A stretch of 64,000 bases of DNA from a virus. This document shows positions 45,889-53,515 of the stretch, one piece after another. Location of the stretch: IMG/VR virus record IMGVR_UViG_3300021171_000006, positions 27,354 through 91,353 of that record, one strand, 5' to 3'. Each line of letters starts with the position of its first letter. Within the stretch, counting starts at the first letter, position 1. The notes under the pieces were generated by a model that saw nothing but the letters and a program-made list of their open reading frames with translations, was not told the DNA's origin and searched no databases. Both the position numbers and the translations under genes were made by a program.

Positions 45889-46118
45889 GAAAGGCCAAAA
45901 AGCTACGACACTGCGAATGGCCGTTCGGTGAGATCTTCCTTCGACGCTGCGGAGGCGAGTGCGATGGCCGGCATGTGCACGTGCAAATCGGCCAAGAAGG
46001 CGAAATACCGCTCGGCGATCACGTGACCGACGCAGCTGGCGCGCGGGAGATCGCCGCCCATCTCTGTGAACTCGCTGAGGAAATTGAGGCCGCTGGCCTG
46101 CAACCAAAGGTGCATTGA
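45885..46118 (+). CDS. Small Cys/His-containing protein (77 aa)
   Basis: HCEWPFGEIFLRRCGGECDG, then HVHVQIG and a helix (AREIAAHLCELAEEIEAAG). Cys/His may bind metal. ATGA overlap with upstream. Confidence 0.5.
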   Translation: MRKAKKLRHCEWPFGEIFLRRCGGECDGRHVHVQIGQEGEIPLGDHVTDAAGAREIAAHLCELAEEIEAAGLQPKVH

Positions 46119-46121
46119 GCC

Positions 46122-46676
46122 ATGAGCAAGGAGATCCAGATCGAGGAAGGGCCGCCGCCCGATCCCCTCCGCTGTCCTGTTCATGGCGGCTTCGTGGTGG
46201 ATCTGTATGGTGGCCGGCATTGCAACTTTACAGACTGCGATTGGACGGTCCTACCGAAAGAACGACCGTGTACCCGCCACCCGAGCGAAGCCCCGGTTCC
46301 GTGCCAGCACAAGGGGGCGTTTTCAGAATGCGCTCCTGCCGCCTTTCGTGATGCGGTGATCGCCGGGTTGCGGGAGCGCGGGTGGCCCGAGCCGAGCGAA
46401 AACTCGTCGCTGACATGCCCTATGTGGCAATCTGTCGAGTATGGGCCTCCCGTAGTTGAGTGCGAACTTCAAGATGCGCCAGACAACATCTTGATTTCGT
46501 TTGAGGCTAGCGACAGATGGGTCGGCGAGATGACGCTTGGCGCCGGGATGGCTGCGCCGGAGATAGTCGAGGCGATCGACCGGCTGCGCTGGGTGATCGG
46601 GCTGCCGCCCTTGGTTGCGCCGATCAAGAAACCGGAGCCGGCCCGGCGCGGTACGCGTGGCAGACCCGTGCTATGA
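46122..46676 (+). CDS. Cys-rich hypothetical protein (184 aa)
   Basis: Two Cys/His groups near the start (CPVHGGFVVDLYGGRHC, CDWTVLP, CTRHPSEAPVPCQHKG) and an alpha/beta C-part (AFRDAVIAGLRERGWPEPSE ... GMAAPEIVEAIDRLRWV). ATGA overlap with the next gene. No family recognised. Confidence 0.55.
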   Translation: MSKEIQIEEGPPPDPLRCPVHGGFVVDLYGGRHCNFTDCDWTVLPKERPCTRHPSEAPVPCQHKGAFSECAPAAFRDAVIAGLRERGWPEPSENSSLTCPMWQSVEYGPPVVECELQDAPDNILISFEASDRWVGEMTLGAGMAAPEIVEAIDRLRWVIGLPPLVAPIKKPEPARRGTRGRPVL

Positions 46677-47077
46677 GCGGCGGGATGCTTGAACTCTACA
46701 AGGCTTCTCCGGCCATGCTCGCGTTGCTCAAGAACGCCTACCGAGCCAAAGAGCCGTTCCTGACGCCCCGACAGCAGGCGGCTCTGGACGACTATTGGGC
46801 CGCCAAAACGCACCAGGAAGAGCACTGGGCCTATGTTCGGTATCTGCGCGCGGGTGGCGCGCCGGCGTGGGGCGAGACGGCTGAAGAGGCCGAGCGGATC
46901 AAGAACTGCCCGGGGTGCCCGCCGCCTCTCGTCGCTGATGCTATCCCAGGAGGCATCTTCAACCCGGTCGGCAGCGCCGAGAAGCGGCGAGAGACCGACC
47001 AACAGGCCGGGCCGCGACCCTCACCGGAGCCGGATCATCCCGACGTACCGCCCAGCGAGCGGGGGTTCGGCACATGA
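46673..47077 (+). CDS. Hypothetical protein (134 aa)
   Basis: Helical N-part (MLELYKASPAMLALLKNAYR), middle with Trp/Tyr, and a Pro/Glu-rich tail with CPGCPPPL. ATG overlaps upstream stop. Confidence 0.5.
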   Translation: MSGGMLELYKASPAMLALLKNAYRAKEPFLTPRQQAALDDYWAAKTHQEEHWAYVRYLRAGGAPAWGETAEEAERIKNCPGCPPPLVADAIPGGIFNPVGSAEKRRETDQQAGPRPSPEPDHPDVPPSERGFGT

Positions 47078-47283
47078 CCGGGCAGCGCATCCCGAGTTTC
47101 GGGGCAGATGTCGGACGCGGGCCTGGGGGCCGGTTTGTCAAGCTCGATCTGCCGAAGCCTGCTAGGCGCCCAACGCTGCAGCAGCGCTTCGACAAAGCCA
47201 AGGCGAGACAACCCATCGATGAGCCGCCGGTCCAGCGCTATCGAACGACGTTCACCGAGATGTGGCGGAAGGTGTTCGGGTAA
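47074..47283 (+). CDS. Small basic protein (69 aa)
   Basis: Gly/Arg-rich N-part (GADVGRGPGGRFVKLDL), then RPTLQQRFDKAKARQPI and an aromatic end (YRTTFTEMWRKVF). Soluble. Its stop shares a base with the next ATG (TAATG). Confidence 0.5.
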   Translation: MTGQRIPSFGADVGRGPGGRFVKLDLPKPARRPTLQQRFDKAKARQPIDEPPVQRYRTTFTEMWRKVFG

Positions 47284-47477
47284 TGCTGATCCCCGACGGC
47301 GACCTACAGTACCATCTGGTCATGCAGATCATGCGCGGGCGTATGCTGATGTCCTATTGGCGCGCGTACCGGGGCGGTGAGTTGGTCAGCGATTTCTGGG
47401 TCTGGGACCCGGCGGATCCGCCTCCGACCGCCGAGCCGGCCAACAACAACGATTTCGAGGAAAGGGTCGCAGCATGA
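47283..47477 (+). CDS. Small hypothetical protein (64 aa)
   Basis: Met-rich N-part (LVMQIMRGRMLMSYWRAYRG), then VSDFWVWDPADPPPT. Overlaps the M16 gene by 4 bases. Not recognised. Confidence 0.5.
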   Translation: MLIPDGDLQYHLVMQIMRGRMLMSYWRAYRGGELVSDFWVWDPADPPPTAEPANNNDFEERVAA

Positions 47478-48733
47478 CCGTCCGCATCGAGAAGTTGCCA
47501 AGCGGTCTCAGGATCGTTACCGATTCGTTCGATAGCCCGCTCGCCGTCCTCCAGGTCTCGGTTGAGGTCGGCACCCGGTGGGAGCCGCCGCACCTCAATG
47601 GTCTGGCACATTTCCTTGAACACATGGCGTTCAAGGGCACCCTCCGGCGCACGGCAAGCGATATCAGCGAAGCGATTGAGAACCGGGGCGGCTGGATCAA
47701 TGCCGGAACCGGGAAGGACATCACCAACTATTATACCGGCGTCCTGGCGGAAGACGCGCCCGTAGCACTCGACGTGCTTGCGGACATCGTGTGCAACTCC
47801 ACGCTACCGGAGGAGGAATTCGAGCGCGAGCGCGGTGTGATCTTGCAGGAGATCGCCGACCTTGAAGACGAGCCAATGAGTTGGCTCGCTGATCGCATGA
47901 TGGAAATTACGTTCATCGGTGGCCTGGGAATGCCGGGGCTCGGCTCTCCCGAAACGCTGAGAAGGATTGAGGTCAGCGATCTTGCCAACCTAGTGGCGGC
48001 TCATTACGAGCCGGGCACGATCATCGTTTCGGCTGCAGGCGGGGTCGACCATGACGCTATCACGCGGGCTGCCGAGCAATTGTTCGACCTCGGCCACCGC
48101 GAGGTTTCCAAACGGCACGAAAGCCGCAAGTCCGAATTCTTCGGTGGGAACAGTTTTCGTCAGGCCCGCAAAACCGATCAGGTGCAGATCATTGTTGCCT
48201 TTCCGTCGTTCTCGCTCGGCGACCCCGATCTCTATGCCGATTGCGTCCTGCAAAAAATCATCGGGGGATGTAGCACAAGCCGTCTGTGGCGGGCGCTGCG
48301 GGAAGATCGCGGGCTCTGCTATGATGTCTATTCCTCAGCCCAGGCATGGCGCGAGGCCGGCATTGTCGGCGTAAAATTGTCAACTGGAGCCGACTCGGCG
48401 GCTGAGGCGATCTCCGCGCTCGTCACCGAATTGCAAAAGGTACGGGATGCCGGCCTCACCGACGAGGAGTTGGCGCGCGGTAAAAAGCTGATGCGCGCCG
48501 AAATCGTCATGGAGAATGAATCGGCGGCGTCCCGTGTTGGCGCTGTCGCGCACCATCTGGCAATCCATGATCGCGCTTACGATCTGAATGAGGAGTTGGA
48601 CCGGTTCGCCGCAGTCGATCATCGCGCCATCGGTCGGTGTATCGAGCGGATGTGGTCAACGCCGGCGGCTGTCGCGATCCGCGGCCCGAAGCGCATCGTC
48701 GAAACTGACATTCAGGAAATGCTGCGTGCCTGA
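47474..48733 (+). CDS. M16 family zinc metallopeptidase
   Basis: 419 aa, full-length. Inverted zinc motif HFLEH at 46-50 (GLAHFLEHMAFKGT), with the third ligand Glu126 in ERGVILQEI at the expected distance. The C-half has the M16C plan (KTDQVQIIVAFPSFSLGDPD, GLCYDVYSSAQAWREAGIVG). Closest in plan to bacterial processing peptidase-like M16B enzymes. The start overlaps the upstream gene; the last bases overlap the J-domain gene. No signal peptide, so it acts in the cytoplasm. Confidence 0.9.
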   Translation: MTVRIEKLPSGLRIVTDSFDSPLAVLQVSVEVGTRWEPPHLNGLAHFLEHMAFKGTLRRTASDISEAIENRGGWINAGTGKDITNYYTGVLAEDAPVALDVLADIVCNSTLPEEEFERERGVILQEIADLEDEPMSWLADRMMEITFIGGLGMPGLGSPETLRRIEVSDLANLVAAHYEPGTIIVSAAGGVDHDAITRAAEQLFDLGHREVSKRHESRKSEFFGGNSFRQARKTDQVQIIVAFPSFSLGDPDLYADCVLQKIIGGCSTSRLWRALREDRGLCYDVYSSAQAWREAGIVGVKLSTGADSAAEAISALVTELQKVRDAGLTDEELARGKKLMRAEIVMENESAASRVGAVAHHLAIHDRAYDLNEELDRFAAVDHRAIGRCIERMWSTPAAVAIRGPKRIVETDIQEMLRA

Positions 48734-49373
48734 TCTCTACGCGACCATAGGCGTCCCGCGCAGCGCCACCAAGGCGGAGATCCGCAAGGCCTACCGCAAG
48801 GCGGCAAAACGCGCCCACCCTGACGGGGGAGGCTCGCCCGAAGCCTTTCGCCGGGTGCAGACCGCGCAACTGGTGCTGATCGACGACGCTCGCCGCGCCC
48901 GCTACGACGAGACCGGGAAATTCGAGGATGACCCGCCCGTCGATATCCGCGAGGCCATGGCGCTCGAACAGGTGTCGCTCGCGCTGGATATCGCGCTGGC
49001 GAACGTGATGCGGTTCAACGGCGACCCTCGCCAAGCCGATATGACGGCCGAGACCAAGAAGGTGATCGGCGAACTGCGGCGCAAGGTGGACCAGGAAATC
49101 GCGGCCTTTGAAAAGGCGGCGACGCAATGGGAGAAGCTGCGCAACCGGTTCGCCGCAAAGAAAGAGGGTGTCCCGAATCGGCTTGAGGCGCTCGTCGCCG
49201 GTAAGCTGAGCCAGATCACGATGATGACGGCGCAGGCAAAGAGCCGGCACGAATCGCTGGGTGCCGCTGAAGCGATCCTCGACGCCCATACCTATCGCCG
49301 GGACAAAGCGGAGTCGGCTCCGCAGGGGCCGATGAATATGAGCCTCGCGCAACTCATGGGAAGGGGATTCTGA
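48726..49373 (+). CDS. J-domain (DnaJ-like) protein
   Basis: 215 aa from GTG 48726. J domain with HPD at 31-33 (LYATIGVPRSATKAEIRKAY ... AKRAHPDGGG), then a helical coiled-coil C-part unlike DnaJ. J proteins stimulate host DnaK. Direct coupling to the M16 gene suggests the two act together, perhaps on one set of phage or host proteins. Confidence 0.85.
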   Translation: MPDLYATIGVPRSATKAEIRKAYRKAAKRAHPDGGGSPEAFRRVQTAQLVLIDDARRARYDETGKFEDDPPVDIREAMALEQVSLALDIALANVMRFNGDPRQADMTAETKKVIGELRRKVDQEIAAFEKAATQWEKLRNRFAAKKEGVPNRLEALVAGKLSQITMMTAQAKSRHESLGAAEAILDAHTYRRDKAESAPQGPMNMSLAQLMGRGF

Positions 49374-49678
49374 TGGCTGATAACCTACACAACATCATGA
49401 AATTCCATGACATCGTGGAGGGGGAAGACCCCGATTGGTCCGAATGCGGGCAGGCGTGTTATGAGCAAATCCCCTTCCCCTCCGGAACACTTGTACCAGC
49501 AGGCATTTTGGGCGAAGGAAAATGGGCTGACCGAACCACGCTCATAGCGATCCATGCTGGCACCCGCTTTTGGCGAAAGAACGTCACGCTGGCCGCATAC
49601 GGGCCGCCGCAGCGATATAAAATGTGTCCGGAGTTGCAGGAAATTATCGACCGTTGGTTTGCCACGCGAGGCGGCTAA
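49373..49678 (+). CDS. Hypothetical protein, ends at an early TAA
   Basis: 101 aa. Beta-rich (EQIPFPSGTLVPAGILGE, RTTLIAIHAGTRFWRKNVTL), Cys at 25, 29 and 84. Starts with TGATG overlap. After TAA 49676-49678 the same frame continues for 25 protein-like codons (see next entry). Confidence 0.6.
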   Translation: MADNLHNIMKFHDIVEGEDPDWSECGQACYEQIPFPSGTLVPAGILGEGKWADRTTLIAIHAGTRFWRKNVTLAAYGPPQRYKMCPELQEIIDRWFATRGG

Positions 49679-49756
49679 GACCACGATTGGGACGAGAACG
49701 AGACTTCGATCAAGGACGATATCCTGTCACCGAAGATTTGGTGGCACCGGAAATGA
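49679..49756 (+). pseudogene. 25-codon in-frame extension after TAA
   Basis: The frame of 49373-49678 continues past the TAA: DHDWDENETSIKDDILSPKI, then WWHRK and TGA at 49754-49756, which overlaps ATG 49753 of the next gene as ATGA. The exact coupling argues that this is the original end of the gene. It has no start of its own. Confidence 0.45.
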
Positions 49757-50007
49757 TTAGCGCCGAAGAGGCAAGAGCCAGGTTGGCCGCCCACATCGCC
49801 GAACAAGATGCCATTCGTGGTCGCCCTCTGACCGAGACGGAGAAAGTTCGTAACCTATTCCGGGCTATTTATTCGGATGAGATTGATGCCGCTCGCGCAG
49901 AGGTACTTCAAGACGTATTGAAAATCATTGATGAAGAGGGATTTATTGACACCAAACGCGGGTGGAAACGAGTTCGGGAACGCATCTTCTCTTTAGCGGA
50001 GAAATAG
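49753..50007 (+). CDS. Helical hypothetical protein (84 aa)
   Basis: ATG 49753 (GTG 49741 possible). Helical: ISAEEARARLAAHIAEQDAI, EIDAARAEVLQDVLKIIDEE. Not recognised. Confidence 0.5.
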   Translation: MISAEEARARLAAHIAEQDAIRGRPLTETEKVRNLFRAIYSDEIDAARAEVLQDVLKIIDEEGFIDTKRGWKRVRERIFSLAEK

Positions 50008-50008
50008 A

Positions 50009-50332
50009 ATGTCCGACGACAAGCCCACAGTGAACGGCTCGGCACCGAAGTCCGCCGTATCGCCCCATATGATCCTCCAAGCTGCCGCCACGTCAGCGAT
50101 CGGCGCTCAGGCTAATCTCCTGATGGCCTTCGGCGTCGATCTGCCGGGGACGATCAACCTGTTGTGCGAGGTGGCCTGCAATCTGATCGCGAGCATTGAA
50201 CCCCGCGAGCAGCGCGACCGGGTGATCAACGAGATCCGCCGGAACCTGCCCGATGTTGTCGCACGGCAGTATGACGCCCGTCATATGAGGGCGAGCGGGC
50301 TGGTGGTGCCGGGGAGACCGGGAGGGTCATAG
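50009..50332 (+). CDS. Hypothetical protein (107 aa)
   Basis: Ala/Val-rich helical middle (SAIGAQANLLMAFGVDLPGT, INLLCEVACNLIASIEPREQ). Start one base after the previous stop. Soluble or weakly membrane-associated. Confidence 0.5.
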   Translation: MSDDKPTVNGSAPKSAVSPHMILQAAATSAIGAQANLLMAFGVDLPGTINLLCEVACNLIASIEPREQRDRVINEIRRNLPDVVARQYDARHMRASGLVVPGRPGGS

Positions 50333-50364
50333 ACCCGTCACAGAATAAGGCGTACCCTGCGCGC

Positions 50365-50982
50365 GTGAGAACTCCGCCAATCAGACCCGATCAGCATTCC
50401 TCGTTTGACGATGCGCCTATTTGGGCGATCGAGCTTGCGTGGCGGATAGAGGCCAACCGTGAGCGGCTCGACGACAATCGCGAGCTGCTCGACTGGATCG
50501 TCGCAGAGCTTCGAGGCGAGCATAAGCTGCGCATCGCGGTTACCGACGACGTCATAACGATCCAGTCGGAACCAACGGCACCGGGGCCGACATCCCGGAT
50601 CAACTCCAAGGAGATCACCATGCCGCAGACCAGGACGATTACCCTCACCGCCACCCAGGTACACCTTCTCAGCCTCGGGCTCGTCAGCGATGCCAACGGG
50701 ACACCGGTTCCGATCCCCGCCGGCACCACGTTCGCGGCAACTTCGCCAAGCCCGGCGATCGGCGTCGTGGTCGACAACGCAGCGGACACGGTGGCCATCA
50801 ACGCGCTGACCCTCCCGAGCCCCAACACAGCGTCGATGGCATTTGACGTGACCGACGCCACCGATCCCACGGTCGTCGCACTTCACGTCGTTGTTCTTTA
50901 CCCCGTGCCCGTGGTCGACGACATCACGGTTACCGGCGATGTGGTGACCGCTCAGCCGGCGCCGACCACGCCCGGCCCCTAA
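50365..50982 (+). CDS. Beta-sandwich (Ig-like) protein, possibly two products
   Basis: 205 aa from GTG 50365. Residues 1-75 are helical and charged; an internal ATG at 50620 follows AAGGAGATCACC, the best Shine-Dalgarno around, and opens a 120-residue beta region (TRTITLTATQVHLLSLGLVS, then repeated VVVDNAADTVAI). Either one protein or two in frame. Stop overlaps the convergent M15 gene. Confidence 0.5.
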   Translation: MRTPPIRPDQHSSFDDAPIWAIELAWRIEANRERLDDNRELLDWIVAELRGEHKLRIAVTDDVITIQSEPTAPGPTSRINSKEITMPQTRTITLTATQVHLLSLGLVSDANGTPVPIPAGTTFAATSPSPAIGVVVDNAADTVAINALTLPSPNTASMAFDVTDATDPTVVALHVVVLYPVPVVDDITVTGDVVTAQPAPTTPGP

Positions 50983-51674
50983 CGTCGACGCAGGATATTG
51001 GAGAGCGCGCTTCTCAGGGACCCCGCGAGATTGGGTTCCGGCGCGCTCCCCAAATGGGGAACGGCCACTCGCCCCGTTCGGAATGAGACCGGGTGGTAGG
51101 CGGGCGTCGCGACCGACGGCCCCGGCGGGGTGATGATGGGCGTCAACTGGCGATTGGGAACGGGCGCGGCGAAGGGCGCTCCCCCTGTCTGCGGCGCAAC
51201 GATCTCCGGGGTGGCGGGCGGTGGTGCCGGCGGACCTGCGGCGCCGGGTATGCGCAGCGACATCATGCGGGATGATCCGGCCCCGACCGTCTCGACGGGT
51301 TGGCTATGGTAAGGGTCGCGCGGACCCAGAGGAAAGGCGATGCCGTATTCCGGCCCGGCGGCTTTGAGGTATGCCCATGCGCGAGGGGTGGCCCGGTTCC
51401 AATCGACCGCCATCCCATGATAGCGCTCATGCCAGGACGTTCCAGGCTTCGCCGCGAGGCCGCCGCCCGCGAGGTGATTGAGGTAGGCCTTCGTCTGCTG
51501 TTCCCAATCCCGGTAGCCGCTGGTGATCGCGTGGCGGAGTTCAGCCTGAAGGTCGGCGGGTGCGGCGGCGATCAACGCATTGACCCGGCCGGCCATGACC
51601 GTGTTCACTTTGAAGCCCGTTCCGATAATCGGGGCGACGCCGGCTTCCTCAAAGGGTAGGAGTTTGTCAGCCAT
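50979..51674 (-). CDS. M15-like D-alanyl-D-alanine peptidase
   Basis: 231 aa. TSGYRDWEQQTKAYLNHLAG and GTSWHERYHGMAVDWN carry the M15 (VanY/DacY-like) metal-site His and Asp, and DPYHSQPVE gives the last His. Such enzymes cut peptidoglycan peptides. A Pro-rich tail of about 90 residues follows. It is alone on the minus strand among plus genes. Its ATG (51674) interlocks with the ATG of the next gene (CATG). Confidence 0.7.
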   Translation of the reverse strand: MADKLLPFEEAGVAPIIGTGFKVNTVMAGRVNALIAAAPADLQAELRHAITSGYRDWEQQTKAYLNHLAGGGLAAKPGTSWHERYHGMAVDWNRATPRAWAYLKAAGPEYGIAFPLGPRDPYHSQPVETVGAGSSRMMSLRIPGAAGPPAPPPATPEIVAPQTGGAPFAAPVPNRQLTPIITPPGPSVATPAYHPVSFRTGRVAVPHLGSAPEPNLAGSLRSALSNILRRR

Positions 51675-51918
51675 GACCACCAAGAAAGATATCAGCGATG
51701 CCCGCCGCCTTTGGGATGAACGGGGATGGGACTACGCGACCCTCGGATGCGATCCGGGGACAGGTAGCGATGAATGCTTCGTCTGGATCTACGACTTCGC
51801 GGGACAGATAGCGTGGAGCGGCAGCCACGCCGAATTCGTAGCGTGGTCCGAACGCATGAGGGCGCATGATGGCGAGCGCATGATGGCGGCTGTTCGCGAT
51901 ATCGCCGAAGGGTTGTAA
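51673..51918 (+). CDS. Hypothetical protein (81 aa)
   Basis: ATG 51673 follows AGGAG. Divergent from the peptidase with start codons sharing CATG. Charged N-part, DECFVWIYDFAGQIAWSGSH. Not recognised. Confidence 0.5.
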   Translation: MTTKKDISDARRLWDERGWDYATLGCDPGTGSDECFVWIYDFAGQIAWSGSHAEFVAWSERMRAHDGERMMAAVRDIAEGL

Positions 51919-51967
51919 TTTATCGACCATGGGCGTAATCATAGACCGCTACTGAAGGGGTAAGCAA

Positions 51968-52195
51968 ATGGCTGGAGTTCTGTTCAAGCTCGACAAGTCT
52001 GGGCACGGTGAGGTCGCGAAGTGGGGCGAGGACGCCGAGAGCCGCGCTGCCGGCGATGCGGCGTTCAAGGCGCTCGCCGACAAAGGGTTCACGATGTTCG
52101 ACACCAGCGACAAGCTGGTCGGCAAGCCGGCGATGCACGCGTTTGACCCTGAGGCGACGGAAATCGTGGCGGTTCCGAGGCTCGTCGCCGGCTGA
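51968..52195 (+). CDS. Small hypothetical protein (75 aa)
   Basis: Starts after AAGGGG. VLFKLDKSGHGEVAKWGEDA, AFKALADKGFTMFDTSD. Compact alpha/beta. Ends 6 bases before the next start. Confidence 0.5.
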   Translation: MAGVLFKLDKSGHGEVAKWGEDAESRAAGDAAFKALADKGFTMFDTSDKLVGKPAMHAFDPEATEIVAVPRLVAG

Positions 52196-52201
52196 TCTCT
52201 C

Positions 52202-53515
52202 GTGACCCACGTCTGCATCGAAGAGCGCGGCGCGCCGAAGATCGTCGGGTGGACATCGGCCATACCTGGCACCGAGCGGACAATGACGCGTGTCGCTCGC
52301 GGCCCGGTGCCGGCGCTACCGAAGGGCTGGAAACGGCGATTTCGGAACAAGCCCTTCCCGGTGGCGCAGATCGTCTACCACACCTTTGCGGTGCGCACGG
52401 TGTACCGCGACAACATCCCGACGCGCGTCATCATGCTCGGAACCGGGAATGACCCAACCGCTCTGCCGGACTGGCGGAAGGCGTGGGACTATTCGATCCT
52501 CTACCCGAACATCTTTGGGAGAGAGGTCCACTTCCGTCGCCGAGAGCAACCAGATGGGCCGGTCTATCCGATACGGTTGGTCCGACCTTCGTATTTCGAA
52601 ATGCGTCGCGACTCGACCATCGGCATGCCGTTGATGGGTTGCGACGATGAAGGGGGCGGCATCACCGTCTGGCCCGAGCCGAGCGATGAATGGGAGATCG
52701 TGCCGACGACGGAAGATCGTCGCACCTACTCGTTCGAGCCGCCACGACCACGACCAGTAAATTTCTTTCACGGCAGGAGCGCGCTCGGCAATCTGGCGAG
52801 CGGTATAGTCCGACAGACCACCCTTAACGGCGGAGAGGCTCCAGTTGGTGTGCGCGCCTCGCCCGACACTTACGCCGCCCTACAGAGACAGTTCATTGAT
52901 GTAGGGTCGCGGGCGTTTGCTGACGCGCGTGGCTTGACGGTCATGGGCATCCCTGTCGTCTCCGATCCGTTCGTCCCGCCCGGTCAGGCGTTTATCATTG
53001 GCGCAGACCCGGCTCACGATCGCGGCGCAGTGGCTGTTGCCAGAATTGAAGCCGGTCAGATTACCGCAATCAACGTCACGAATGCTGGTGCAGGCTATAC
53101 AGCGCCGCCCGATTTGGTCTTTGGTCAACGACGCGCTTTCGTTCCTCGGGTTTTTGCGGATCTGTACAGCACCGGTGTCATAATAGACCCCGAGACGGCG
53201 CAGCGTTCGAGAGAACGGGCGCGTGGTCTACTGAAATCGCTACTGACCACGCAGCAATGGGCCGAGTTCGAAGCGGTGGGGGCGGTCACCGAGCACATCG
53301 ACGGGTGCGAGTTCAAGCTGCGGCCCTGCCACATGATCGAGGCAACGAAGCCACGCCTTATAGGAAAGGTGCGCGAGCGCTGGTGCGTCACGCCGCAACC
53401 CTACACGGTCGGTGAGGACTGGATGCCCGAGGAGGACAAGCTGATCGGGCAACTGCTGCATCTGCGCGCCGGGCCTGACAAGCTGCGCGCGGCGGCGAAC
53501 ATCTTCCCCGCCTAG
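52202..53515 (+). CDS. Large hypothetical protein beside the terminase
   Basis: 437 aa from GTG 52202. N-part aromatic and basic, with VYRDNIPTRVIMLGTGNDPT. The middle (GGEAPVGVRASPDTYAALQR, TVMGIPVVSDPFVPPGQAFI) recalls virion coat-like folds; AINVTNAGAGYTAPPDLVF is a tail-fibre-like turn. The last 100 residues form a separate alpha/beta module (QQWAEFEAVGAVTEHIDGCE, FKLRPCHMIEA). Not recognised as a whole. Converges on the terminase gene. Confidence 0.55.
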   Translation: MTHVCIEERGAPKIVGWTSAIPGTERTMTRVARGPVPALPKGWKRRFRNKPFPVAQIVYHTFAVRTVYRDNIPTRVIMLGTGNDPTALPDWRKAWDYSILYPNIFGREVHFRRREQPDGPVYPIRLVRPSYFEMRRDSTIGMPLMGCDDEGGGITVWPEPSDEWEIVPTTEDRRTYSFEPPRPRPVNFFHGRSALGNLASGIVRQTTLNGGEAPVGVRASPDTYAALQRQFIDVGSRAFADARGLTVMGIPVVSDPFVPPGQAFIIGADPAHDRGAVAVARIEAGQITAINVTNAGAGYTAPPDLVFGQRRAFVPRVFADLYSTGVIIDPETAQRSRERARGLLKSLLTTQQWAEFEAVGAVTEHIDGCEFKLRPCHMIEATKPRLIGKVRERWCVTPQPYTVGEDWMPEEDKLIGQLLHLRAGPDKLRAAANIFPA

